Assembly: GCF_019649055.1 (NCBI RefSeq)
Contig: NW_026570312.1
Location: 124,001-188,000, forward strand
Length of the DNA: 64,000 bases
Direction: 5' to 3'
Source of the DNA: Paramacrobiotus metropolitanus
Lineage: Eukaryota; Tardigrada; Eutardigrada; Parachela; Macrobiotidae
Position 1 is the first letter of the stretch. Each line of letters begins with the position of its first letter. Under the pieces are notes generated by a model. The model was not told the origin of the DNA. It saw nothing but the letters and a program-made list of their open reading frames with translations, and made no database searches. The translations under genes and the position numbers were made by a program. Shown piece after piece: positions 21,851 to 33,668 of this stretch.

Positions 21851-22889
21851 TCAAGTAATAATTATCGGAGAAACACTGTCCAGTAAAAACTACACTGAAA
21901 CGGGAACAGTGGTTGCAAACGGCAGGCGATAACTTAAAATTAACGAAAGGAGTCAACAATTTTCTGAGCTGGATTGTGTGGTTGACTTTTATACAGTGAC
22001 ACGGGACTGAGCAGATTCAGATAAAATCCGACATGGACTTATGTTGCACGGAGAGACCGATAGGGAGCCACCTAATCTGAGGTATGTACTGGTTACTGGT
22101 AAGGAATTGCAAAAGAAATACTACGATGCGGAAATTAACTTGGCCTTTGTGATACCTCTTCCGGTCTTAAGCTATGGATGGCGAACACAGGGATGCTTCT
22201 ATTATTTGTACTTGTGGTATCGCGCTTAAACACAACACATAACTATGTAAAAGGGGGATTGGATTTTATTGCCAAAACATCCAGGGCGAGGTAACACGCC
22301 GAGCCGAAACACCCACAAAAACAAACAAACAACAAAAAAAAATTTTGCGAACTGCAAATGACAGCAATGCGAAGGGGAATGACAGAGTACGCCGGCCTTT
22401 TATACTCAACGCTTATACTGGCTAAGCAAACCACACGACAGACCAAACAGACTAAAGGCGGATCTTGTACGTCCAAATAATATACAGATTTCCTTACCAA
22501 AATCTTGCACCTCGTGAATGAAGACACAGATCAGCTTCCGCTAATTTGGTAAACTTAAGCTACGTTAAGGCAGTTAAGCCGGATGTGTTATTCCAAGAGC
22601 GCAGTAACCTTTTGTACGCTACTTCTTGGAAGTTGTGCCGCGATATAGAAATCCCATGACGATACCGTGAGGGAACGCACCAAATGCACATCACGGCGCT
22701 GTATCCGACAGAAGCATGCTTTCTCCCTTATTTCCCGGAATCACATGCACCGATTCCTTCGTGTTATCATTAAATGGACACTTTCATTTAGCATTTCATA
22801 CCCACACAAAAAGAAAAAATCGGCACCTTTTTTATCCCTTCGTGATAGCAAAGCTGGGTGTTTTTTACGGCCGATTTGCAAGCAACTGG
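21851..22889. other. No gene recognised
   Basis: Promoter side of the GPCR and spacer. Poly-purine and short A-rich runs near 22310-22340; no supported feature. Confidence 0.4.
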
Positions 22890-23035
22890 TACATTTTACG
22901 GGTAGAAAAAACCGTGAGTTAACAGGAGAAGCGCGCCGAATTGCATGTATGAAGCAACCTTCAATGCGGCTGTTATTAAGGAGAAATGCTACTGCTGCTT
23001 TAACTGGCTTGCTTTCTAACCCGCGGCTCGAATGA
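22890..23035 (+). pseudogene. Decayed retrotransposon C-terminal fragment
   Basis: Encodes TGRKNRELTGEARR and RRNATAALTGLL, which align with the GRKIRDATGEPR...GNAAAVLGTL tail at 4743-5462. Only this tail survives. Confidence 0.45.
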
Positions 23036-23298
23036 AATTTTGGTTGTTTTTTTTAATATTTAAATTTTAACTGTAATGTAATGAGCACGCGGTTGCTTGA
23101 GGGCTTGTTATTAAACTTCACTTCTTCGTCCGCCTCTCCTACCCGTGTTACTGTATTACCTCTCTTATCCCTCTTACTGTATCTTCAAGCGGATTCGGTA
23201 AACTGATATAATTATTATGTACAGATACCAGACCGTTACCACTATCGTATTTCGGGCGTCTTCTTGTGGTCGCAGCAAGCTACTCTGTGCTAGTATGT

Positions 23299-23354
23299 TC
23301 GTTCAAGTGAAACACTATGATAAGTGAATGAGCGATGGTCGTTCAAGTGAAACA
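23299..23354. repeat. 16-bp direct repeat beside a fold-back junction
   Basis: TCGTTCAAGTGAAACA at 23299-23314 and 23339-23354, exactly 40 bp apart. Confidence 0.8.
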
Positions 23355-23433
23355 TTGACCCCGATGGCGCCGCCGTACGCCTGTCTGCTCGGAGCGGAGC
23401 TTTACGGCGTACGGCGGCGCCATCGGGGTCAAT
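23354..23433. repeat. Perfect 28-bp inverted repeat at the start of the PAN duplicate
   Basis: 23354-23381 is the exact reverse complement of 23406-23433, with a 24-nt spacer. The right arm is coding sequence of the PAN duplicate; the left arm is an inverted extra copy of the same bases. Confidence 0.9.
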
Positions 23434-23664
23434 GAGGAGGAGTGCGGGATGCTGTGCGCGCTGTACAGCGGCTGCAATGGGTACACCATCGGGGCGGACG
23501 GGGTCAGCCACATGGGCGGCAGCTGCCGGCTGAAGAGCTTCGCGAAACAGGTGGTCAACGGGAAGGACGGGAAATGCTTGAAGAATAAGGAGGGCCGCGG
23601 TGGCCGGCCATCGGGGAGAACCTACTTTGCCAAACCGGAGCATGTGCCCAAACAGAAATGCTAA
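23391..23664 (+). pseudogene. Partial duplicate of the PAN-like gene (second half only)
   Basis: Homologous to 10504-10772 from GGAGCGGAGC to the stop codon, with a few substitutions (for example the PSGRT block is kept but codons differ). Similarity stops at the breakpoint upstream and right after the stop codon. It lacks signal peptide and first PAN repeat, so it should not be functional unless captured by another exon. Confidence 0.75.
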
Positions 23665-26600
23665 TTGCAAGTAACCTAAAAAGACGGGCATGAGTAAGGT
23701 CTCTCGGACGTTTTACGACATTTTTGATAGCAAAAACACATTTCTGCTGCTGCAGACTTGCAGTTGTTATCGCTGTAAACGTTGTGAAATACGAAAAATC
23801 TTAAAATTCATGTTGTCATGGAGGAATTTTGAGCTGCTACAAAACTGTTAAAAATAATTTGTTATGTTTAAAAATGTCGGCTGCTTCATCGGCGTAGCTA
23901 CTGGTGAATGCATGTGTACATGATGTTGCAAGCTGCCTGTGCAAAATATCAGCCGGTCAAAAAGGTTGTGTTTCTTTTCCCGCTTAAAATCAACTGCAAC
24001 CGGTTTGTGGTAAAAGTGTCGTGGCAACTGGCAGCAAATGTGTTCACGCTTTATACGGTATTCTAGCCCCATATCACCGGGCAAGAAAAATGCGAGTGCC
24101 AGTAATACGTATATCAAATTTTGTTGCCTCTTTACTTGTCAAAGGCGAATTCTTTGCTTGCCCTAAGGCAGAAAACAAACCAGTGAAATCGAGTGTATCG
24201 TTCTGATCATTTTGTGTTTTTTAAAAAACTTACAATTAACTGGCAGGATGTGGTCAAAGGGATATCAATCTTATTGAACGTATGTCAAGTATGTACCAAA
24301 GATCGGTTTGCAAGCTGGAGGGTGTACAACATTATGACATCCAGTTAATGACATTTTTTTTATATTTCCGTAACTACGAAGTTACGATTAGAAAAACCCA
24401 AATAATTTATCAGGAATTTACTGACGGTGATATAGTACTGGTGATCCGTTAGTAAGGATGGAAATGCAACATTAATTTTATGGCATTCTGTTTGAGAAGA
24501 CAAAATGTAGTCTGTTACATGAAGACACCTTACCGACTGTTACCGATCACACTGTAAAGATCTCGGTAACGTACGGTCCAGAGGGCGATTCGCGAACAAT
24601 AGTGCGCAATGGCTGTAGAATGAAAATGGCGCATTGTATTTTTCGCTAATTAGTTTACGCAAGTAACTGGTCGATTCGCTTGGCGGTGGAACACGAGCGA
24701 TCCACGAACCTTACCCGTACACCATTATTTTAGCTACTTGTTTCACTTATTACAATAATCAACCAAAACATCAATGTCGCTACGCGATGAACATTCATTT
24801 ATCAGCAATTATCAACAATTTACTTATGACTAGGGTTTTTGTGACTTAATTAGTGCTGCCAACGTTATGATACGAACTGATCCAAAACTATTTTAAATTA
24901 GCTGAAGTATGGATCAACTGAGAAACAAACTCCATCTCAGTAATGTTGCCGTCCTTTAGTTGGAAAGTAGCTATTAAGTATATCAGTTGTGATGTCCAGA
25001 TACATTTCCCTACGTGGACGGACCGCGGAAATGTCGATACCGCGTTGGTGTTGCTTTAGAGATGCTGTTTTTCTTTCAGAAGGTCGCACATAACGGCGTG
25101 TGTTCCTTTCTTTTTCTGGGACAGTTTTTGATCAATGCGGTTTTGGATTAAGTTCGCCTGGCGCGTATGATAGTACCTTCGATAAAATATGTCGTGTAAT
25201 GACGAGCTCATCCATTTTTCTCCAATGAATATTACGTACCAAAAAAGAGTGCGGTGTAAATTTTCCTATTTGTACATGTAACAACAACTAATTTGTGGCA
25301 AAATCAAAAGGTACGTGAATCGCCCCTACGGGTTAGTGAATCGGCCGGTGAATATCAATGGACACAACTCCCAAGTTGCACTAAACAACCCAAATTTGTC
25401 ATAAGGTTTTTTGGCTACTGTGATTTCGTGTAGTCGAGTACAAAAAGTTGTTCACCCTTATTTGCATACAAATTAATTAAATGGAAAGACTTTCTAATTT
25501 TCGCGCTCTTTATACACTGCTGCCCCTACCGTATGCTAGGTATAACTAGTTTTACCGTTAGTTGGGGCGCTCATATACATGTATCGCAGCCGTTGCGGTT
25601 GTTTCGTTACCGCGTTATTGTTTATGGTAGCGTAACTCGCGGTATAAGTCTGAACTCGATTTTCTTGCATCATTTCGCATGCTCTCTGTAACTCTAACTT
25701 CGGGTAACCTTCGGTAACGGCACAGGTCTGACTCAACTTTGTTTGCCTAATGCATAAATTACAGTAATCCCACTAATCTGCACTTCTGTTGTAGAGCAAC
25801 TTTCAGAACGCCTGTGCAGTAATGAGTAATGGCTGTTATCTTCTACTTGTTATCGTTATCGCGTTGTTTATACAGTTGTCATTGTGTTCGTGTTCCTGAT
25901 AAAGAATTCCTGATACGAGAACTTTAAAATGTTCAAGACAAGCTGCATTCGTTATACACTATACGAACAGGAACTTTCAACAACTGACGCTATACGTGGC
26001 CGACCTATTTCTACAGAAAAAAGCTAAAATTAAATTATCAGTCTTTCAATTTTATTCTGTTGCAAGATGGGTCGTCTAGCTTAGCCGGTTTAGTCCGGAA
26101 ATGTTTGTATCCGATTGCTGAAGAATAGGGCATCCGCAAAAGAACTACTGCTTGCTTTACGAGGGAGCCGAATTTAAATCGATTCTCGCGTAAATCTAGC
26201 AGTAATTATTTTGCTCTTGGGACTAAGATAACTAGGAAAGTGCACTTGCTTTTGGCGGGCACTGCATGACCGAAGCGTAGCAGGAATAGACGGAAGACAG
26301 TCGACTATGGAAATGCGGGTAAAGCAACATCTTGAAAAATTTTTGTTGTTAACCCTAAAATTCTAGGTGCAAGTTGGGCACCTGCCTTCAAATTCCTACT
26401 CCAATCTGTTGATCTGTCTTAAGTATTTACGTTAGCGCTTAGTTTAAAACGTCCGCACACATTCAGGGAAAGATCCCAATTCGAGGCCGCAGACACTCAT
26501 AACAACAACAACTCTCCAGATTACACAATACATATTTCAGATCATGCTTTAAACAATAATACAGCAGCTTTTTAAACAAGAACACTGCAGCGTATTTAAA

Positions 26601-26998
26601 CACCACAACTCAGTACACCCGGTAAAATGGACGACAAATATAAGTCTTTCATTTCCAGTTACTACGGCATACACTGGACACTGGGCATTATTCACATTCG
26701 CGAGAACACACATCGCTGCACTTGTATCTGCCTGTACCTTCAACTGCACTATACGCCACGGCTTCCTTTTCGCCTTCAAATGCGTGCGAATCGCGCGCGC
26801 GTTCTGCCGTTCGTATTTCACATTGCAGCTACTGTTCAGTGCTTCAAGAAGAGAAAGAAGAAAATCCCCGTAACCAGCACGGATTGTCGCATCATCGTTT
26901 CCCGTAGCAGCGTTAGTTCCTCACGCCGTCGCATCACCACCGCCCGCTCCTGCTGGGCCCGCTGCATTTTCATTTTTCCTACTTACTTTTTGGCTCAA
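23665..26998. other. Gene-poor stretch of 3.3 kb
   Basis: No open frame with coding character on either strand, no LTR, RNA gene or tandem array that I can support. Composition is AT-rich and unremarkable. Confidence 0.5.
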
Positions 26999-27043
26999 GT
27001 GGCATCGACCGGCGCAGCGTAAGCCTGGGCAACGAAGAATAAT

Positions 27044-27088
27044 AGCTGGGACACCGGCCGTGCCTTCGTCTCGGCCGGTATCCCAGCT
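27044..27088. repeat. 17-bp hairpin with 11-nt loop
   Basis: AGCTGGGACACCGGCCG (27044-27060) pairs with 27072-27088 with one mismatch that would be a G-U pair in the minus-strand transcript. Confidence 0.75.
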
Positions 27089-27269
27089 AAAGTGGAACCA
27101 CGCGACACCTCTCACACAAGTGAATGACGTTCGGATGGGTGTACAACCTCTGCGTGTAAAAGGGGAATGGGATGTAACCTGCGTCGATATTGTCGCTGCT
27201 TCCCATGTCAAATCCACTTCCACATATCTGGAAGCGGCCGCCATTCAGGCGGAAGAAAAGAAGTCCGGA

Positions 27270-27519
27270 ACGTACTCGTAATTTGAACGTAAGATACATT
27301 TTCGCTCCAATAGCTCTCAAAACAATGGGGCCGTGGGGACCATCGGCTACCGCCCTTACCAAGGAGCTAGGAAAGCGTCTGCGGGACCACTCAGGAGAAA
27401 AACGCTCGCATGAATTCCTCCGGCAGCGACTCTCACTGGAGACAAAGCGAGGCAATGCGGCGTCAGTTATGGGTACAACGGGCGAAGCGGAAAACTTAAA
27501 TGAGCTCTTGATGTTGTAG
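27270..27519 (+). mobile_element. Retrotransposon polyprotein C-terminal fragment
   Basis: Encodes FAPIALKTMGPWGPSA, ELGKRLRDHSGEKR, FLRQRLSL and KRGNAASVMGTT before a stop, the same tail motif set as at 4743-5462. No RT domain upstream. Confidence 0.5.
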
Positions 27520-27835
27520 TGTAGCTATTTCGCTCGCTCTTACGCTCTTATGTTGTGGTGTTTTTCTTTTACCTATGTGCGATTCGGTTTTCGAATAAAG
27601 TAGACTGAACCGAAATTATAATAAATGCATAAGCTTTGCAGACTTTCGGCGTTTTGATACAGACAGAATCCGGGTGCCGCGCATGCGATTCGTCACGCTA
27701 ATAACTGATTTCCTCACGGTCCCCGGCGGCTTTCTGCTCGCAGCGATAAATGCAAAATAACTAGCGTTTTGCAACAGCTGGGAAGCATAGAAAGCTGAAG
27801 AAGCCCTGAAGCTGAAAAAGCGTAAAAGTGAAGAA

Positions 27836-27865
27836 GAGATATACCACCAACCACTTGATCACTCC
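27836..27865. repeat. Left copy of a 30-bp target-site repeat, with TSD CTCC
   Basis: The 30 bases GAGATATACC...GATCACTCC recur exactly at 50764-50793 beyond the giant element. The last four (27862-27865, CTCC) are the target duplication, repeated at 50748-50751. The empty site was therefore a tandem repeat of about 42 bp. Confidence 0.85.
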
Positions 27866-28442
27866 TGTCGTGTATAAGCGTTCACGCCGTTTAAGGCTCC
27901 ATGAACTATCTTTACTCTTCCACGCCTGTAAATGTCAGTCGGTAGGCACTCGTACTCTCAAACTGTAACAGAAGAACTACGGTAGGAAAGCGGTAAACGA
28001 TTCAGGAACGCAGGAACTCAGGAATCCCTAAACGATAGTCCAACTACAACCTCCGGTCGTAAGTCCTGTGAGGATCGGCAAGAGCTAGGACGATTGTGTC
28101 ACGAGCAAACCTGTATACTAAGCGATAATCCGGGAACGACTATGCACTTCCGTAGGAACAAGTATTGCTGTCTCTTTATCCAATTCACATCACAGTTCAC
28201 AACGCTAGGAAATTGTCATTAGAAAGCAGTCTCCGAAGTAAATCTCAGACTACTGATTGCCGATATTAGTGGCGACACGAACTTATATAGACTTTGCGTT
28301 ATGACATCATATACACCGCTAGTAAAAGAGAACAGCAAATCACAGAAGAAATCGACTAGATTATCCGTTTGTGTTACAGGTGGAAGGCGGACAGTCAGCA
28401 TCCGTACGTACATCCGGCGTATGATCCTACTCCCATACGTCA
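27866..28442 (-). repeat. 3' LTR of the giant element
   Basis: 577 bp. Differs from the other LTR at 28052, 28189 and 28350 (three substitutions). In sense direction it starts TGACGTATGG and ends CACGACA. Confidence 0.95.
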
Positions 28443-28914
28443 CCCCCACGAACGATGCTTGGCCGTGCCAAAATAAACAATCCATCCCGCAACATCCCAG
28501 TGCGATTGTGCACTTCCATCCATCCTGATCCCGATCCACCGCACAATCCACGCGTCCATCCGATGCCCAATGTGACTGTACGCCGCTTATACACGACAGC
28601 TTGTTTGCGGCGGCAGCTTCCACTGGAGCAACTGGGTGATCGACTCCATCAGGTACTTCAATAACTTCCGGTGCGCCCAGAGGTCGGCCATTACGACGCC
28701 AATGATCGTTTCCACGACGCAAGTTATTGTCTCCAAAATTCCTATGATTTCCTCGGCCGTACGGACGAAAGTTGCCACGGTAAGAACCACGGGCTCCACC
28801 CCTTCCTCGGTGATTATAACCGGCATTATACTGCTGTTGCTGCTGGTTAGAAGACGAATGAAAAATGGCGTCAACCAGCTTATCAAAAGCTCGGTTAGGA
28901 TCAATAGGCGGCAT
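28219..28914 (-). CDS. RGG-rich ORF running into the 3' LTR
   Basis: 231 codons from an ATG at 28914. Residues about 20-75 are Q/N then RGG-rich (RGRGGARGSYRGNFRPYGRG), as in RNA-binding low-complexity tails, and resemble the RGG region of this element's Gag. The last 75 or so codons lie inside the LTR and stop at 28219. Such an overlap recalls nef or sag ORFs of retroviruses, but the C-terminal part may be untranslated coincidence. It could also be the last exon of a spliced gene: TTCATTAG lies just upstream of the start. Confidence 0.45.
   Translation of the reverse strand: MPPIDPNRAFDKLVDAIFHSSSNQQQQQYNAGYNHRGRGGARGSYRGNFRPYGRGNHRNFGDNNLRRGNDHWRRNGRPLGAPEVIEVPDGVDHPVAPVEAAAANKLSCISGVQSHWASDGRVDCAVDRDQDGWKCTIALGCCGMDCLFWHGQASFVGVTYGSRIIRRMYVRMLTVRLPPVTQTDNLVDFFCDLLFSFTSGVYDVITQSLYKFVSPLISAISSLRFTSETAF
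28282..28290 (-). promoter_or_regulatory. TATA box in the 3' LTR
   Basis: CTATATAAG in sense direction, conserved in the solo LTR at 8781-8790 and in the 5' LTR. Confidence 0.65.
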
Positions 28915-29424
28915 GCCCAACTAATGAAAACTAGTGACCTTTTAACGCTAAAAGTAAAGAGAGAAAAGCGTCAGAATCACATTCAGAGAAACAAGGAATC
29001 TAATACACCACTGGTGCCGAAACGAAAAATCCACAATGCCGATTTCTGCACGCCACTCGCAAGTGATTTTATACGCGTCTGCTAGAGCGAAATTTAGAGT
29101 GCGGCAGATTCCACACAGGTAAGAAAAACAGCCAATCAGCGCTTCGCGCTATATCCCTTTAATTCAACGTAATCGGAAGATCAGATCTAATCCAGGTACA
29201 ACGAAAGATTCAGCACTGATAGCTACAGCACAAATACAAAATACTGAACGACCAGTTCATTGACTCAGTGCGCAAAATTGAAAGAGTAAAAATACAAATA
29301 AGACAGAAAATTCTCCTTGTAATCGACGATGAAATACCACACTACGAGATACTACTACAAGTATAAAATGAAAGGAACCATCATGATATCAACTGAAGAG
29401 ACCAACGATACCGAGAAATACAAT
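28915..29424. other. Non-coding accessory-region spacer
   Basis: No supported ORF. It contains a 14-mer (ACTGGTGCCGAAAC, 29011-29024) identical to the primer-binding-site region of the smaller element at 12871-12884. Confidence 0.4.
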
Positions 29425-30996
29425 TTACAGTTCATCCGAATGCGGCTGATGCTGACCGAAAGGTGCCGGTTCCGCGATTTCAGGCGAATCCTCGCGGGCG
29501 ACAGCAGCAACAGGTGGCAAAGCTGGAACAGCCGGCTGCAGAGACGGCAAGGGATCTACATCCATCTTCTCCAAGTCAGATCCATCGTCGCCCTCACAAT
29601 CAACTTCCATATCAACATTCTCGTCGGTTTCGACATCAGCACTCTGATCAGGGGACAACACGGCCGAAGGATCCTCACGATCTTCCCCATCATCCGAAAC
29701 GGAGACTTCACTGGGCGCAGAGGATGATGACGGCGAGACCTCCCTGTACTTGCGCTTCTCCCCACGAGTGCGGAAATTATACGGGCGGACAGCAGAAGTT
29801 GAAGCCTGCGGTTCAACATTTTCCACAGGACCAGAATCAACAACAGCTTGACGAGCCACCGCATCACGCTGGTGCTTCCCCAATTCTTCAAATAAACGAA
29901 TAAAAGTAGGGTGAAGATAAAGGAATTGGCGTCGTAATTCGAACGCAAGCTCAGTAGGCAATTTCATAGTGATTGTAGACAAGTCGTAGCGATTAATCAA
30001 TCGGCCATTAGAAAACAAAAAACGAGACAGATAAAGCCGAGGATAATAACGATGGAAGCGATTTAAGCCAGGGAAGTAGGCTGAAGAAATAACCATCTCA
30101 CCGCGCTTATCCGCAACAGCCATTCTTGGAAAGACGCCCGAATGTGCTCGTTTGCGAGCCGTCTGCTTGGTCTTGAAGACCGGCCGCGGTGCATCCGGGT
30201 TATACGGGGCATAAAGGATGCCACCTTTACGCAGATGCTCTTCATCTGTTATTAACAAAAGCCAGCAATTAACACAAGCAGGGGCGAAGAATTATCCCCG
30301 TTAAACGGTATCACTGACAGACAACGACATTAGAGGCTAGTTATCAGTTAATTTCAACCAAATACATCAAACAGATTCACCAGTATTTTAACCGAAGCCT
30401 TAAGCCAGTAAATCTGGCAAGAAATGACTCAGGACGCTCATGAATACTATCGTTATTATTTCGTAAAAGAAACCACAACAGCAAGGTATTATAATGGTAC
30501 CTCGCTTTGTTCGCACAGATGGGGTCTCAGACGATGAAGGCTCCTCTTCAGTCAAATCAGGGGTGCCCAACTGTCTCTCTGCCTGTGTCGGCAGTTTCTT
30601 CGGTGATGGCTGAGGAATCTCAACGTCAGGATTGGCAGGGAACGATCCTCGGCGGGCCTGACGGCGAACCACAGCAGCATTGCGTCGCAAAATCGTTCGT
30701 CGCCGTTGCTTATCATATCGGCGCTGTAAAGCATCGAATATCGCATCTGCCCGACTGGCTGAAGACTGTTGATTCACTGCTGCACTTACAGTTGCAGATG
30801 GTGCAGGAGATTGTGCAGAAAACACTGGCTGAGCAGAAGTACGGCGAGAGACGCGAGATCGAGTGACACGCGATGAAGAACGGGCTTCATCGCTGTCCGG
30901 AGAATAACCAAAACTTAATCCCGCTGTTGCACGATTCGGACGCGGAGTACGTGATGCAGTCTTCCGCGCAGTCGCTTTCTTTGCGGGAGGCGACAT
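29425..30996 (-). CDS. Spliced accessory protein of 438 residues
   Basis: Exon 1 is 30996-30501 (ATG in AGAATGTCG, donor CGAG|GTACCA) and exon 2 is 30245-29425 (acceptor AATAACAG|AT). Both sides are phase 1 and the join keeps the frame; the intron is 255 nt. The N-terminal 165 residues are basic and Ser/Arg/Pro-rich with a KK-rich start (possible nuclear or nucleic-acid-binding tail). Exon 2 encodes GILYAPYNPDA, then a helical region with ELRRQF and an acidic Asp/Glu/Ser-rich C-terminus. The PYNPDA block and a following ELRR block recur in the ORF at 37583-38431. Unknown family. Confidence 0.6.
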
Positions 30997-31346
30997 TCTC
31001 AAAACGTGAAAATGACAAATCGTACGAAGACAAGGAAAACAAAAATAAAACAAATGCCAGCAGATTCAGAGCGCAAAGAAAACTGGAGTGCAAAGAAAAA
31101 GCACAACAAACAACCTGCACTGGCACCGACATAAAACTCAAAAACCGAGGTGCACCATGGCACCGACACGCGAAAAACTACCAAAATACAACACAGAATA
31201 CACGGATTGACACCGATAGACAGCGGCGGTTTCGACAGCTGCGACAAGTGGATTTTTTCATGTGAATTTGGTGCGTCTGTTTCATTTATTACTAGCTCTT
31301 GTTGTTCTTTTGAATTCTATTTTAATCATATCCAGCGTCATTTGCC

Positions 31347-32651
31347 ATGGCGGAGCCTCTGCAGCCAAACGAAACCATCCGAAACCGTCGACAATTGGTG
31401 ATGCATACGGCAGCCCCCGCGTGCATCCTTGAGGCTGACATTACGGGATATTATGTGGACATGTCATCAATCAAGAAATTCATTGTGGAAATGCACGATG
31501 ATTTCACGGAAGAACGAGTGGATTTCTTCCTCGGCGACGCTATTAATGCTGGAATCTTACTCAAAAAGATGAGCCGCGATGGACGTTTCGTGCTCGAAGT
31601 GGCCGAGGAAGTAAAGAATAACCGCGATCCAGAGACGAAGGTAATCGACACAACTAGCAAGTTTCGTCGGATGATTCGCGTAATCCTGTACCACGGCCGA
31701 TATGCCATGTCACGGACCGAAATCCAACACTGGATCTGTACGTTCGACGTACATCTGCAGGACGTAGACTACTGGCTGGAGCGCGGGCTGCGCCAACTGG
31801 TTAAAAAGAAAGATATCGTCGTCGTCTACGGGAATCTTTTCGTGGATAGTTGCATCGACCTGTGGCTACGAAGCATTCGCGGCTGCTGTCTCTGCACCAC
31901 TCTAGCCCAGACCATCAGTATGTATTACGTATTTTCGGTTAGTTAGGAAGTAGTCCAAGACAGAAAGATGCGACGAATATTTGCTTTATTTAATTTGTGT
32001 GAATTTTCATTTAAAAGTAGAATCACTCTACATGCTGCAACTTATCGTACTCTCTGTAGCCTAATTAAAATAACGCATTTTGCAGATATCAAAATGGGCA
32101 CCATGAAGGTTACAGTCAACGGGAGAGACACAGAACAGCACGTCGCCGATTGTAGCTTCGGTTACGTGGGACAAGACGGGGATTTGGTTGTCGATGGCGT
32201 CATGGAGCGGCTGGACGCAATCGAGCCGGCAAAGAATAATACCACCAACGTGAATTTGGTAATTCGGGCTAGCAAAGACGGACGCATTGAAAGAGAGCCA
32301 ATTATCACTCTCACACAGTTAAAAGCCATGGGCGGCCGTCCGAAATATGTTGCCCCCGAGAAAAATGCTAATGCGAAGAAGAAGAACCAGAAGACCAAAG
32401 AGAAGGCTGAAAAGCCTGGCGCTGAAATGAACGCTGCTAAGCCGGACCCCATTGATGAACCGGACGCAATCGACAAGTTGCTGGAACAGGTTGAGCGAGA
32501 GAAAAGCCTCATGGACAACTGCAAGGCGCTGGTAAATACGCTGAAGGCTCGAGCTACCATGGACGCTAAACACATCGCATATATCCGTGAGGCGCTGGAA
32601 CAGCGTCTTGCAAATTTGAAAACTGCGAAGGAAAATCTGGATCTGGACTAA
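31347..32651 (+). CDS. Opposite-strand spliced gene, possible winged-helix protein (378 residues)
   Basis: Exon 1 is 31347-31917 (ATG in GCCATGG, donor ATCA|GTATGT) and exon 2 is 32086-32651 (acceptor TTTTGCAG|AT). Phases match (1 and 1); intron 168 nt. The first half has two segments that look like winged-helix folds by pattern (DDFTEERVDFFLGDAINAG followed by GRFVLEV; and SRTEIQHWI...VDYWLERGLRQLV followed by a DIVVVYGNLFV wing). The middle is Lys-rich (KNANAKKKNQKTKEK) and the end is a coiled coil (LLEQVEREKSLMDNCKALV). It runs against all other genes of the element, so it needs its own promoter. DNA binding is an inference from fold pattern only. Confidence 0.62.
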
Positions 32652-33043
32652 ACAACAGTTGCAACATATCTGATAATTTCCCGCGGCTGTCTGATAATTT
32701 TGTTCTAAAATTCGGCCGACTTTGTTTCTTCCGTTTTATTCCTTTAATCTCACTCCTGTTCTGATTTTATAATTCTCACTCATACAGATTCTCGTATAGT
32801 CGTTAATTATGCTGGTCGGACAGATCTTATTTTGAGATTAATTTTGGATTTATGTAAGGCTTTAAATAACCGGAATAAAATCAGCGTAGGAGAATACGCA
32901 GTCGCAGCTGCAGTCAATTCCGATATAGAATAGCCAATTAACAAAGTAAAATCAAATATCACACCGTAAGCGTGAATCAAACGCTAAAAACAATTTTAAT
33001 ATTCCATCCTGGGAATAAAGTTACAGAGAACGCCAAAGAAAGG
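32652..33043. other. Spacer before the tRNA-like array
   Basis: AT-rich 3' region of the plus-strand gene; no ORF or repeat unit that I can support. Confidence 0.4.
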
Positions 33044-33170
33044 AAAAAAGAATGAGGAGAAACTCGTAAAGCTTGCAAAATTTGTATTCACGCAGGATTG
33101 AACCTTGCATCTAGGTGGACAACTAAATCCTGCTCTTGCCCATACGCTAGCATGGCTATACCACGTTTTA
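33044..33170 (-). ncRNA. tRNA-like unit 1
   Basis: B-box-like GGTTCAATCCT (33094-33104), A-box-like TATAGCCATGCTAG (33147-33160), and a sense T6 run at 33044-33049 as terminator. The most diverged tail of the array. Confidence 0.5.
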
Positions 33171-33341
33171 CTTTTAGTTTGGCAATCACTAGAGGCGCTG
33201 TACTACGAAGATTCACAATACAATGAGGATTTACCACCATAGCCGCAGATGGATTTTAATATTTCACTGCCACCGTGGCTATAAAATTCATTCCGTCAGC
33301 GGCAATATTTTCACAATAACGCAAACAAAAACATAAAAACG

Positions 33342-33458
33342 AAAAAGATAAGGTTTCAGAAAATGCATATTAATTTCAAGGGGTTTCGAACCCGCAACCT
33401 TTATTGCACCTGTTGTTGTGGTTCAACAGTTCAGTGCACTACGCCACTACGATCTGCG
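33342..33458 (-). ncRNA. tRNA-like unit 2
   Basis: B box GGTTCGAAACC (33382-33392), A box TAGTGGCGTAGTGC (33436-33449), T5 terminator at 33342-33346. Anticodon-arm position has a 6-bp stem CTGTTG/CAACAG with the 8-nt loop AACCACAA (33410-33429). Confidence 0.65.
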
Positions 33459-33554
33459 GAGTTAAACTTCAACTTCGCTCGTCGGGAGTGACCGTAAAAT
33501 TAGCGATCTCGAAGCCAACATAACGCTGCATATAGATTAAAAAATATAAAACCG

Positions 33555-33668
33555 AAAAAGAGGGTTTTAAATTAAACGGATTAACTTTTAGGATTTCGAA
33601 CTCTAGACTTTGTAAGAAGCGGGTCGGTATGGATTGTCAGTCTAGCCACTACGCCACAAGATGCTCTA
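33555..33668 (-). ncRNA. tRNA-like unit 3
   Basis: A box TGGCGTAGTGG fits the consensus exactly (within 33642-33656); B box AGTTCGAAATCC (33591-33603); T5 terminator 33555-33559. Confidence 0.65.
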
